From positions 868,001 through 932,000 of the forward strand of contig CM034412.1 in assembly GCA_019925095.2 (NCBI GenBank): a stretch of 64,000 nt of DNA, read 5' to 3'. The notes beneath the pieces were generated by a model that searched no databases, was not told the origin of the DNA, and was given only the letters and a program-made list of their open reading frames with translations. Source of the DNA: Dendrolimus kikuchii (lineage: Eukaryota; Arthropoda; Insecta; Lepidoptera; Lasiocampidae). Numbering within the stretch: position 1 is the stretch's first letter; each line of letters starts with the position of its first letter. The position numbers and the translations under genes were made by a program. Positions 9,216 through 20,810 of this stretch are shown piece after piece.

Positions 9216-12107
9216 AACTCGCGATGAAAACTTTGAAAGCATCTGTCACACATCTCATCAATTACATATAAATTAGATTTTATATACATTTCTATATATC
9301 ATATAAAAATCAATTCTTATGTATAAAATTTTATCTGAATCAAAATACCTTTTTTGGGAATCATTCTTAATATTATTGTTGAGATACGTAAATACAGATT
9401 TGTCGTAAGTGAAGTAGGTCAATTATATAATTATGTTCATAGATGTGGTGATGCGCAGCGAGGCAGCGAACTCAATTTAGGCAGCATCTTAACTGGACCT
9501 ACTTATGCAAAATGGAACCAACCCACATACTGACAGTTTTGAGAAAAAGCCGTTTTTATTAAAATTTTGCGTACAAAAACATATGTCTATATTTTGGAAA
9601 AAAAACATTTAGAATATTGTATATTATATTTTCTCGTTATGATTTTTATTGACTCAATAGAAGGTGCATTTTGAAATTCTTCTGCATCCTTAACCCAATT
9701 TTGGCATGTTTGTGGATTGGTTCTGTTTTGCATAAGAAGGTTCAATTTATCCATATTGTTTACCTTCAGTATACTAAACACATAAATTACAAACTAAACC
9801 TAATAAAATCGTCTAATACAATAAACACTACAAATTAATATGTTTTAATTATTCAAAACAGTAATTATTGCTCTCAAAATCTCCACGTGTAAGAAATTAA
9901 TGGAAGAACTTCAAACAGATTATATTATTTTATATATTTACAATTATACTTTATTTGCTATGTGTTCAAAGGCTAACAATTTCAATGATTGATAAAAATG
10001 GATCATTTGATGGTCAATAATATTGACGGTAGATTGATAGTTAAATTGCATGGACGACGGTCTGTCAAACACAATTTAATTTCATGATGCGTCATTTCAT
10101 TTGCAGAAATAACTCTGAATTTTTAAATTAAATATTTAATTTTCATATCAATAATGTTGCAATATTAATTCCGTTTAAAAAAACAGCACTCTTAAACACA
10201 TAGTAAATAAATGTTAAAATAATTAGTCACTAAAAAAGAATATAGGCACCAAGAAAATTACAAAGCACATCTGAATGGTATGAGCAAATTACATTTTTCT
10301 ATTGAAAAAGTAGTTTTTAATATATCTGACAAACTACGTTCCGCATAAAAAATATTTTTAATTCTCTTTCGTCAAATTCTTTGAGCTTTGGTCCCAATTC
10401 TCTACTTTTTCAACTGGCAGATATATTAAAAACTACACCGCTTAATGTGGTCTTATACGTAGATTACAAATCAAATCAACCTACTTGACGTTTAACTAAA
10501 AATATTTTTAATTTCAAAAAATCGCTAGCTGCCATCTAACACAACTCTCTTATTACTGAATACAATTTCTATTACTACTGAAAACCGAAACGGAATTTAT
10601 TTAAATGCATATATTGCTATGGAATCGCCTTTAATAAAAACTATATGAAATACGATATGCACAAATCCAAATTTTTGAGGCTAAAATTTAAAGACATTAT
10701 ATTATATTGCATCGAAAAAGAACACTAGGACAGTCCCTTAGTAAAAATGTAACTGAAAATACGACTAAATCGTACATTTCTAAATAGCGTTAGAAAGTAT
10801 TCTATTCTCGTTTTGTTACATCAGAACACCAATTAGACTTTGTAATAACACGTATTTTATTACCATGTATACAAGTCCAAATCAGTCGAAATTCGACTTA
10901 AATAGATTGGAAAAAAAAACATATTTTTGTGTGTATGACTTAGATGTTCAAGAGATTTGTTTTAAATAATAAAGTATTGGTTGAAAGTGGTGTTTTGCTA
11001 TATATAAAAAACACTAAAAAATACCTTGTCTGACGTCCACTACAATTGTAAAATTTAGGCACATTTTCATACATTTTACTGTATTGTCACGCCTTATATT
11101 CTTCTTCCACGATTGTATTATAAAGCTGAAAATATTACATAACGTGACAATTTACTTAAGTACCAAATAAATGAAAATTTATCACTTTATGCTAACCACC
11201 TACACGTCAGTATACAAAAAATTTTCGTCAATCGAACATCAAATTTTTAAATTGCAGAAGTTTTGAACCCTGTACATGTAGCTGTAAATAAGAATAAGTT
11301 TCTAAATCAGTAACATCTTAGGAAATCAATCTGACGTTTTTTTGTTACTTTAATAAAGTCAATATGTACCTTATGTAAGGTTTCAAGGTGTCAACGCAAA
11401 ACTTCCACAATCGCTACAATATCATCCAATTCTTCCCAATATTCCAATTCAATCCAATAATAATGAAAAGATTTACTGTCATAATACTGTAATATATTTA
11501 ACAAAATTGAAGTGTTTCATATCAAGTAGATCATACGATCAAATCGGTATCAATTCTTAATTCAACTCTGTAACTATCAACCAAAACAAAAATCTCACGT
11601 CAAATAATTTAATTGTAAAAAAAATTTAGCTATGTCAGTAAGTCCTTTCAAATATACCGTGACACTTTAAAAACTAGTTAATAAGACTTAACAACGAGTG
11701 TTTCTATTTATTTTTGACACTACCGCATTAATTTATATAGCCTATTATATTAATATTGTTTATTTACTTATTTAAACTCGATTAAAGCGGGTATAAAAAT
11801 ATTCTATAGGAATAAAAATAACGAGCTCTGTACCAGGAAAAAGTACTGTGAAAAATTAAAGGAGATCTTTAATCTTTTGATGATCATCAAGAAATATTGA
11901 TGATTTGCATCGAGTTTGAAGGTATACGTTAACTTGGGGTAATTTCTATTAGATTGGCCTGACTTAAAGGTCTAATTGCCAAGCAATAAATTCCAACAAA
12001 ATAGCTTATTGAACATTATAATTATAAATTCAGAAAAATATAAAATTTCGTATGTATGCAAAAAAGTCATATCAATTATTTGAAGTGATAATATTGTCTT
12101 AAGTTTT
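9216..12107. other. AT-rich intergenic DNA, no gene recognised
   Basis: About 2.9 kb without convincing ORFs or repeats shared within the window. A small imperfect inverted repeat (tagtttttaatatatctg at about 10309 against cagatatattaaaaacta at about 10418) is the only structure noted. Confidence 0.4.
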
Positions 12108-12433
12108 CGCGACTTGTATACATAATAAAACTACGTTTTAACGGTTTTAAGCGCGGTAATTCTATGCTGTTTGCTGAATAGTTTCTTGCGCCGCCATAAC
12201 ATGTTGCGAAGCGGTAGTAAATTAGATTAGGCTCCCATAGAGTAAATAATAACCATAAACAAAATTAAAATTAACAAGTTGGCGGTAGGTTAAATAAAAC
12301 TTTAACAATACTCGTTGACACTCGACATCTTCGTCTTCCGTGATCACGGCCGCAGAAAAGTGGCCGAAACGTCGGAAAAAACCAAAATCAAATCAAATTA
12401 CCGCGCTTAAAACCGCTAAAACGTAGTTCTATT
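12108..12433. mobile_element. Family-F palindromic repeat, copy 1
   Basis: Inverted ends: aactacgttttaacggtttt near 12130 and aaaaccgctaaaacgtagtt near 12408-12428. It contains cttccgtgatcacggccg and ccgaaacgtcgg, found again at 53690-53735 in a second copy (53582-53775); a short piece also lies at 35531-35562. Confidence 0.6.
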
Positions 12434-12564
12434 CACGAAAATCACATTGTAATATATATTTTTTATTAGACTCCATCTGTCTCTTGTCGGGACGGTCATT
12501 TATCTTTACTAATTCTTTTATTTTTTCTATTCAAGTAAAATTAAGGAGATTTGCATATATTTTT

Positions 12565-12758
12565 TGGAACGAAGTTCCTTATCGCGCGTTGTGAAAGGGG
12601 GCTAGACGGAAAAAATTCTTACGAAAAGTTGTCACGACACTTTTTGCTATAGTGAGCTATTGTAAGCTGTGCGGCGTCGCATGTTTCTCTGTATGTCTCT
12701 CTCTCTCAATTCCAATTACAATTCCTTCACTAATTAATCGAAAGGAACTTCGTTCCAT
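12565..12758. mobile_element. Short inverted-repeat (MITE-like) element
   Basis: ggaacgaagttcctt at 12567 is mirrored by aaggaacttcgttcc at 12741-12756. The interior (tcgcgcgttgtgaaaggggg) is GC-richer than the flanks. No coding capacity. Confidence 0.4.
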
Positions 12759-13408
12759 CCGGGTGTCCCTTGACACCTCTCAAGTTTTTATTTTTTGTCA
12801 TTTTCGTACATACATAAATTTTTGTTGAAAATGTTTTTTTATAGAATCGTATGTTATATAAAACATGTAATTCTCATAATAAATATTACTATGGCCGTAC
12901 GGGGTCTCTAGAGACATGCAATTATTATTAAATTATTTAAGTGAACCGCAGCTGTCATTGTCGAAAATATGTATTGAAGAACTAAGAATCGTTTAACGGC
13001 TTTATTATTGTCTATACACTTATAATAGTTTGTGAAATACTTAATTTCGTGGTACAGAGTAACGTTATAATTAATAACTATCAACTAATCGACACTACAA
13101 CCTGCTTTTATAAGGTACTATATGTGATTAAGTGATGCGCGTTACATCTTATCGATACCGTAAATATTTATCGATGAAATAAATCCGCTAATTATTAGTT
13201 CAATTTTAATAATGCTATTTTAAACGCATCCTCGTTAACAACGTCATCGCGTGAAGTATTCATTGAATTATTAAAAAAATGGCATAACGACTTATTAGGG
13301 TATACTTGCTTGCACGACTTAAGGGCCTGTGGATAAGTGGCATTAGGCGCTAAATGACTAGAATACAAAATGTATGGGAACGTCATGTCATAAAAGGCCA
13401 TCTACATG

Positions 13409-13548
13409 GATCACGCCAGTTCCCTTGCGGGGTAGGCACGAACAACAGAGCGCCATTCAGGCTTATTCTTACACACCTCACTTGCTTCTTTGACATTCAT
13501 AACTCTTGTCATGCACGCTCGTCTGTTCTTAAGGCTCCTGACATCAGC
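13409..13548 (-). mobile_element. Truncated non-LTR retrotransposon 3' end
   Basis: Inverse copy of the 3' end of the 31258-31995 element (cacgccagttcccttgcggg to aaggctcctgacatca). Confidence 0.65.
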
Positions 13549-13587
13549 CACCTAAATATGATTGTCGAAAGCAAGAAAATATTATCA

Positions 13588-13905
13588 TTTTTTTTTATTG
13601 CAGTAGTTCAGCAGACAGGCAGACGGCCCACTTGATGGAAAGCGATTACCATCGCCTATGGACCTTTGCAACACCAAAGTTGCTACAAATGCGCTGCTGC
13701 TCTATTAAGGGAGACTGGAACCTGGCCACTAATGCCGGAACACAACTCAAGGTTGTTATGGCGGTATACTCTAGACCAGGGGTGGTAGCCATCCAGTCGG
13801 GCAAATGCCCTACCCCCTGGCTGTGGGTTGTTTTGTCGCCTCTTACAACAGGCCGCCCCAACGCAGGAAATTGTGTTCTTTCTCCGTTCCTGCACGGATA
13901 AAAGA
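13588..13905 (+). repeat. Family-A interspersed repeat, copy 1
   Basis: About 320 bp starting with a T-run and attgcagtagttcagcagac and ending cgttcctgcacggataaaa. At least ten other copies or pieces occur in the window. It carries short open frames on both strands that are not genes. Class uncertain: no tRNA-like head, no terminal inverted repeat seen. Confidence 0.85.
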
Positions 13906-14382
13906 CGGCACGGAACATCTAAACTAAACACGCGATATCGTGCGTGAAAGGGCAATAATCGCCTGGTCATTGAATATTGACGTCTCTGTGTAAACAAAAT
14001 ACGAAATACCGTTCTCATCACCGAGCTCAAAAGACATCTCGCATTCAAATCGGTTCAAACTGATTTGTACGATACTCGCCAGGAACTTGAAAAAAATGTC
14101 ATACGAGTTCTAGCTTAGACTAGTTGTAAAATCGTAGGCAAATATGTCAATGCGATTTGTGTTATAGTGCAAACAAAACTCTTGGTGATAATTACCTTAC
14201 GATTATCGTAAGACATACTCGTAGGCGAGTTTTTGTTTTTTGGTTCAAAATAAACATGTCATTGCGATTATTGTCTAAAGTTGTCTCTGCATGTAAATGG
14301 CCCTTTACGCTAACTGTTATGTCTTTCCCATACATTTCGTATTCTATTCGTTTAGCGCTAATACCACTTATCAACAGGCCCT

Positions 14383-14877
14383 AGACTTAATTGAATAATG
14401 GCGTAGCTCATTTGACGCTTAAATTTGAGCCGTGTTTACACAATCCAAATACGCTTGGGCAGAACGCACTCGTTTGGAATAACGTTTTCACTCATTAAAC
14501 GAATTCACTTGTACCAATCTATTCATTTTCATAATATTCAATTCACTCTTTTGATGTGATTCTCAATGGACGCCATTTTGTTTCTATACAGTGCTCAGAG
14601 AAAACTCGCGAATATTGGCACGGTCCGAGTTTCCTTGGAACAAACGCACTCCAATAGGCTACTGGACACAATTTACAATAAATTCTAAAACAATGTTCGT
14701 AATAAGATAGCGGGCGGTAAAAATACCTCCCTATCATCTTAGTTAAAGTAATATTTAAATAATAATAAATATACCATATCACTCGTTAAAGACATGACAT
14801 CATAACTTGCTACGCTCGTACGATTTCGTAATAAATTAGTAGACTGCGACGTTTTGTAAGACACAAAAAGGTCTGAT
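14383..14877. other. No feature recognised
   Basis: Mixed-composition intergenic stretch; no ORF or shared repeat seen. Confidence 0.35.
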
Positions 14878-15112
14878 TTTTTTTTATTGCAGGAGATCAG
14901 CAGACAGGCAGACGGCCCACTTGATGGAAAGCGGTTACCATCGCCTATGGACATTTGCAACACCAGAGTTGCTACAAATGCGCTGCTGCTCTCTTAAGGA
15001 AAACTGGAACCTGGTCACTAATGCCGGAACACAACTCCAGGTTGTTATGGCGACATACTTTAGACTAGGGGTGGTAGCCATCCAGTCGGGCAAATGCCCT
15101 ACCACCTGGCAA
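14878..15112 (+). repeat. Family-A repeat, truncated copy
   Basis: Starts tttttttattgcaggagatc; breaks off after the ccctaccacctgg block, losing the last ~90 bp. Followed at 15177-15235 by a short tandem of gagtgagtgtctacccga-like units. Confidence 0.8.
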
Positions 15113-15692
15113 AGAGAGACTGATTTGAGAGTCAATATTGTCACCTGCCATGATATGAGTAGCGTCCGAGTGAGTCTACCCGAGCAAGTGTCTACCGAGT
15201 GAGTGTCTACCCGAGTGAGTGTCAACCCGAGTGAGTTGGTCCAAGCGTACTCGATCGTGTCAACGTGACTTTACGCATGAAATAAATTAGGAATGTAAGT
15301 GAGCATTTTCAAATATTTTAAACACTAGAGCTAATGAATTAAATAATATATACTCAATTAGATATAGAAATATTGCATTATATATGATAAATATTTGCCC
15401 AAATTCTATATCATTTGCCCGGTACGAAAGAATAGTGAATCGCTGTAGGAACGACACATAACGTCCTGTTATATATAGGGTGTCCTAACTAGACTCTCTA
15501 AAAAGGTACACCATTCCGTATAACGCAAAACCCAAATCGACCAAACGATATAGATGTGAAAGCAGATTAAAAGAAAACTTCATTTTTCAACCAAAAAATT
15601 TTAAAATTATAGTCATCAATGTGGCGCCGAAATTTATAAGTCATTATAAAATGCCAAGTTTTTATATCTTGCTATCCATTGATTTACGTTAT

Positions 15693-15968
15693 TCTTTTTT
15701 TTATGTTCAAGGCTTGGCAACTAGGCCTTTAAGCCAGGCGCCGTTGTATTGTAGGCTACAATCGACGTCATTCAACGGAGTTCTTGTGAAAACTCGAAAG
15801 GCCACCTTTGGCTATATAGTTCACGTTTCTCGCCAAAAAACACATAATTACTACTCAAAAACTATCAATATCCTACAACTATTGTTCATTTTAGAGTAAT
15901 TTTACACAGTTTTAGAAAATAAAACTGCACAGCACAACGTCTCCTTTCAGTTCCCGCCAAAAACCCCA
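15693..15968 (+). repeat. Family-B interspersed repeat, copy 3
   Basis: Nearly identical to 5290-5572 (gcttggcaactaggccttta to gttcccgccaaaaac). Confidence 0.7.
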
Positions 15969-16345
15969 TTTACGTTACTTCGTATAACTCCATACAGGTA
16001 ATATCAATTTCCTACTAAGGTAAAATATATATAGTTAGTAAGACATAGAAACCCGGTACAAATGTAACATTCTTAACTTGACATTACATTGGGACTTACG
16101 TCTCAAAACAAATCGCAACTTTAAAGACGGAACGTTACCTAAGTAAGATAAATTTCTCAAAGAACTGAGTTTTCAATGCCATCTATTTTTTAAATTACGG
16201 AATCAACAAAATAAATTTAACATTCCTTTGAAATTTCGTCTGAAATATAGATGGCGTTAAATGTTTCCGTTATCAAACTTAATTCGATTGCCTTGCAAAA
16301 CACATAATATGATATGATATCTTTACAACTGAGAACGTATTTGTT

Positions 16346-16915
16346 TAAGAGTGATTATAATATGAATATTTGGATAAATGAATAGTGTAATCATTTGGAT
16401 AAATGAGTGGTTTAATTATTTGGATGAATGAATAGTGTAATCATTTGGATAAATGAGTAGTTTAATTATTTGGATGAATGAATAGTGTAGTTATTTGGAT
16501 AAATGAATAGTGTAATCATTTGAATAAATGAGTAGTTTAATTATTTGGATGAATAAATAGTGTAGTTATTTGGATAAATGAATAGTGTAATCATTTGGAT
16601 AAATGAGTAGTTTAATTATTTGGATGAATAAATAGTGTAGTTATTTGGATAAATGAATAGTGTAATTATTTGGATGAATTAAGAGTGTAATTATTTGGAT
16701 AAATGAATACTGTACTTATTTGGATAAATGAATAGTGCAATTATTTGGATAAATGAGTAGTTTAATTATTTGGATGAATGAATAGTGTAGTTATTTGGAT
16801 AAATGAATAGCGTAATTATTTGGATGAATTAATAGTGTAGTTATTTGGATAAATGAATAGTGCAATTATTTGGATAAATGAATAGTGTAATTATTTGGAT
16901 GAGTGAATAATGTAA
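16346..16915. repeat. AT-rich 25-bp minisatellite, about 22 units
   Basis: Units of tatttggataaatgaatagt plus gtaat with alternating variants (aatgagtagtttaat, gatgaatgaatagtgt). Higher-order alternation of variant units suggests growth by blocks of two or more units. Confidence 0.92.
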
Positions 16916-18229
16916 TTATGACTCCACGACAAGTATTGAAATACAAATATTTTTCTATTTGCTTCCCTATAAAAATTGGATTTTATTGTTTATTACTTTT
17001 TTGCCTTCAAAGTTGCGATATGTTAGCCACTCGTAGTGTGAACGGTTGCATCATAAATGTCCTGATATTAGTTGACACGGCCCACTGTAATAATGCAAGT
17101 CTACCTTGATTGGTTTATATTTAACCTCGTAAAGAAACAAAAACAACAATAGATAATAATATCATTGTGATATACGTTGATATGCGTAACTGTACAATAT
17201 TAACATTTACCGTTGAGCACTGACCAGTTATGTGAACAAATTGATATCAAAAATATGTTTTTTGAAAATCGCTTTACTGGACTCCTCTTTCTCACTTTTT
17301 CGTAGTATAAAAGTTTAGATAACAACAAATGAAACTAAGATATTTGCGTATTTTTGATTGTTTTGCTTTATCACTCCATCACGCACATACATATGGTTTA
17401 TGTGAGTAAAATCCTGGTGGAAAGTGACATATTCAAACGCGCAAAACCAAGCACTCCCCGATAGTGCAGAAGCTTGAATGTCCACGTATAGAGCCGAATG
17501 CTCACAGACCGGAAAAATTAAAGAATAATAAATAAAGCCGAAATTTAATTCTCTTTTAAATCGAACCCAGGAATTGTCTGATGCAGTGAGCTAATTAGGA
17601 CTTCACTATCATGATTCCAATCAGAAGAAATACGTGAGAAAAGTTTGGGAAACATTGGTTGTGACTTCAATTTGTTAACACAACTAACCAATGGACGGCC
17701 TCCACAGGTCAATTAAGACCGTATCTTCTAATTTTTATTAATATCAAAATTCGTATAAAACTCTAAGTTTTAACGTATCTACATTTGAAACCAAATTTCA
17801 ACATTTATCATTTACTTTATAACTAATTATTTGTTTTAAATTCATTTCTTTTTAATGCTTTTGGAGTGATTAATTAAAGGAAAGATACCAGTGATGTAAG
17901 TCTTGAGTTCAGCGTAATAACTAAAGCAGTCGAAACCGTCTTAAAATAACTACAAAATAGAGACGTCTAAACTATTTCCATTTATGGCCTTGTATGCATG
18001 TATGAAAGAGATGCGTATAGAGTTATATAGACGAGGTAATCACTAGTTAAAGCAAGACAGTGATACATGAGCTATTGCTTTAAACATGTGACAACTATAT
18101 TAAGTTGGTATTATTTTATTAATAAAGATCATAAATAGAACGTATTTTTAATTTAGTAGCATAACTAGAACAGAACAAAAAACCTGTTTTGTTTCATTCA
18201 CACTCATCTATATAGTTGGGGACAGGTCG
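16916..18229. other. AT-rich intergenic DNA, no feature recognised
   Basis: No convincing coding frame, RNA gene or shared repeat. Confidence 0.35.
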
Positions 18230-18560
18230 ACATGACAATCGGGGCATGAGGTGAGCCGTGGAGGGGGAACGATTCGGAAAGCGCTTGTGCCATCTCACTT
18301 ATGGCCGGTTCTATATCTCACCGACCGTTCATTTGCTTTTTGACATAAGCTCCATCTCTAACAATATCGAGACGTCAATTTTTTTGACTGTCAACACTAC
18401 GTACTGATCAAAGCGGAGAGTGGCAACACCAGTGCAATAACGGCAGCCGAACGATTAACGCAAAATACGAGCGCGCACGCGATATTTAAGTGACGTCCCA
18501 ACAAAATCTCAATATTCGAAAAAGGTGCTAGCTGCAGACTCAGGTACGTACAGTGTTTAC
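18230..18560 (+). promoter_or_regulatory. Weak promoter/first-exon-like segment
   Basis: A GC-richer island ending in gctagctgcagactcag|gtacgtac, a good splice donor at 18545. No coding exon could be attached to it, so this is only a suggestion of a non-coding first exon. Confidence 0.15.
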
Positions 18561-18739
18561 ATCGTTACTGCTAGATATTCCCAGTGTTTTCCGAAAACTT
18601 AACAGAAAGACATATCTAGTTACTATCGCATTTTATAGACGATGAATTTTTATATCTATGAACATGAGAAATGATTGGTCTCATCCAAACTTTCATCCTC
18701 TATTACAAACAGTCCTAGTTTTATTTATCTATCCCCCGT

Positions 18740-18875
18740 CAATGAAAACTACCAAAATGACAAAAAGGACAAAACCAGCAAAAGGACAAAAAATCAAAAA
18801 GGACAAAAAGAGCTAAAAGGACAAAAAGATCAAAATGGACAAAAAGGGTAAAAAGAGCAAAATGGACAAAAAGGT
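18740..18875. repeat. Degenerate A-rich tandem repeat
   Basis: Repeats of the type aaaaggacaaaaagatc, 15-17 bp each, about eight units. Confidence 0.7.
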
Positions 18876-18967
18876 CCTGTGACCTTGAGCGTCGAAAAGG
18901 ATCGAAATTTTACCCAGAGTGGTGTTCAATCGCTTTTGCTGGGCAATCGAATGCTGCACACGTAATT

Positions 18968-19290
18968 TTTTTTATTTTTTTTTTATTGCAGGAGTTCAGC
19001 AGACAGGCAGACGGCCCACTTGATGGGAAGCAGTTACCATCGCCTATGGACATTTGCAACACCAAAGGTGCTACAAATGCGCTGCTGCTCTCTTAAAGGA
19101 GACTGGAACCTGGTCATTAATGCCGGAACACAACACAAGGTTGTTATGGCGGCATACTCTAGACCAGGGGTGGTCGCCATCCAGTCGAGCAAATTCTCTA
19201 CCACCTGGCTGTGGGTTGTTTAGTCGCCTCTTACGACAGGCCGCCCTAACGCAGGAAATTGTATTCTTTCTCCGTTCCTGCACGTAATGT
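18968..19290 (+). repeat. Family-A repeat, copy
   Basis: Full-length copy with T-run start and cgttcctgcacg end; carries the variant cagtcgagcaaa also present in the 22228 copy, so these two are close relatives. Confidence 0.85.
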
Positions 19291-19659
19291 CAAAATTCAA
19301 CCGATGTTAAAGAACAAGTGAATGATTAGTATATAGGAACTGGCCATTAGTGCTGGCACGAATCCCAATCGTCCCGTTTATCGATTTCAATGTCGCTCAC
19401 GTTGCTGCTTGTATTGAAAATCACTGCGGTTGCCTCTTCGTCCGCGTGTTTTAAAAAAAAAACAAACAATCCATTCTCAAGCACCAGAACTAACCAGAAA
19501 AGTATAAGAAAATTGTGACATCGAACAGAAGAATAACTGCTATAACTATCCTGTCAAACAAACACACAATAGGATTGAGTTCAAGAGTACTACTTGAAAT
19601 AAAAAGGTGGTAATCATCTTGACGATTGGTATCCACGTGACGGAAAGAAAGGAGTAAAC

Positions 19660-19930
19660 CAGAGAGGAGATATAACGACGATCTGTCAAATGATCGGTCC
19701 AGGTTGGCGAGTGATCGTACACAACGGCGTACTCTGGAGGCATGGCATATGCCAAAGGGGCAACATGACCGCTGTCATCAGTAAGTAAAAAATATGATAA
19801 TAAAGTCAGTGAAAATAAAGGCTATTTTTATTTCATATTTTGTATATTATAGTGTCTTACATAGAAGTAAAACAACTGGCCCATAATAGAGAAGATTGGA
19901 GGAGGCTCCACCGACAAGAGCATAGGTCTT
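19660..19930 (+). pseudogene. Remnants of reverse-transcriptase C-terminus (non-LTR element)
   Basis: One frame reads CQMIGPGWRVIVHNGVLWRH and, about 70 bp on, QLAHNREDWRRLHRQEHRS then stop; both resemble the W-x(n)-R-x-x-WR end of LINE polyproteins. Frames are broken. Low-confidence family recognition. Confidence 0.4.
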
Positions 19931-20086
19931 AAATGATAGATAGATAGAATCTCATTTTATTGCGTACCAAAAAATTATCGATATCAACTATTTGGTAAGT
20001 GACGCCACATCACTAGAGAATTGTCAAGCCGACCTGTCGTGAACTGTATTACTTTATATAAATAAAATAATTATTGTTACTAAGCT

Positions 20087-20092
20087 TTTATT
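20087..20092 (-). terminator. Candidate poly(A) signal for the short epsinR isoform
   Basis: AATAAA on the minus strand, about 250 nt after the exon-11 stop codon. Confidence 0.3.
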
Positions 20093-20340
20093 TAAGACCG
20101 TTACTTTAAATTTAATTATTGTTCACATTTAAATAAGTCATTACGTATGTAAATTGCGATACGTACATTACTTCTGTTTTTGCTCAGTCAATCTATGTAT
20201 AAGAAATTCATAAGACACAATTAAAATAGACGCAAAAATAATATTTACAGGGTGTGTGCATTAACATAAATAACAACTCCAAAAACATTAAAACCTATAG
20301 AAGATTAACCATTCTGGCACACGTCTGCCAACAACCAATA

Positions 20341-20810
20341 TCATTGCAGAAACGAGTTCTGATTAACGAAAGGCTGTCGCACGATGTTGTTGTTGGTCTG
20401 CCCACTACCCATTAAATTCTGCCCACTACCTATTAAATTCTGCCCACTGCCCATTAAATTCTGCCCACTACCTATTAAATTTTGCCCGCTGTTTTGCATG
20501 AAATTATTGTTAACCGATTGCATATATTGAAAGCCGCCCATGATATTTGAATTTTGACCGTGCGCCGGGCTATTGGGGCTCGATTTCAATTGGTTTATAG
20601 ATGGCGCCGGCGTCGCTTTGGGTGACTTGGGCGCGAGTAAGTTATCAACGTCGATGTTTATAGCGCCCTTGGTGTCGGCCCACGTTGCGCCTAATTTCGT
20701 GCTGGGTTTGTTAGTAGTGTTGTTAATCGGTTGTGGCGGCTGATTCTGATTGGCCGGCGCTATTGGTTGCAACAAACCTATTTGTGTCGGCTGCATAGCT
20801 GATTGGGATC
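20341..20810 (-). CDS. lqfR: lqfR exon 11: terminal exon of the short isoform
   Basis: Acceptor TTGCAG|GATCC, phase 1, so the exon-10 G plus GA makes Gly; reads on as [18 protein letters not shown]. Contains the CLINT1-like block [20 protein letters not shown] (about 55 residues in) and then a low-complexity tail with five tandem heptapeptides of the GQNL(I/M)GS type encoded by a 21-nt repeat at about 20395-20490. Ends NSFLQ and TGA at 20343-20341. Confidence 0.9.

Larger units (their letters stand above)
13322..14382. mobile_element. Inverted-repeat element with two later insertions
   Basis: About 80-bp inverted ends: agggcctgtggataagtggc at 13322 and its counterpart ccacttatcaacaggccct at 14364-14382, with further matches inward (catacattt blocks). 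The flanks share gactta. Inside are an inverse RT-fragment (13409-13548) and a family-A repeat (13588-13905). Confidence 0.6.

Noticed and set aside
8834..9271. Arg/Asp/Pro-rich proteins on both strands
   Set aside because: Pure translation of the 25-bp minisatellite; open on both strands for compositional reasons.
13632..13918. Small proteins beginning [16 protein letters not shown] and their antisense partners
   Set aside because: They recur in every family-A repeat copy with stops and shifts; repeat sequence, not genes.
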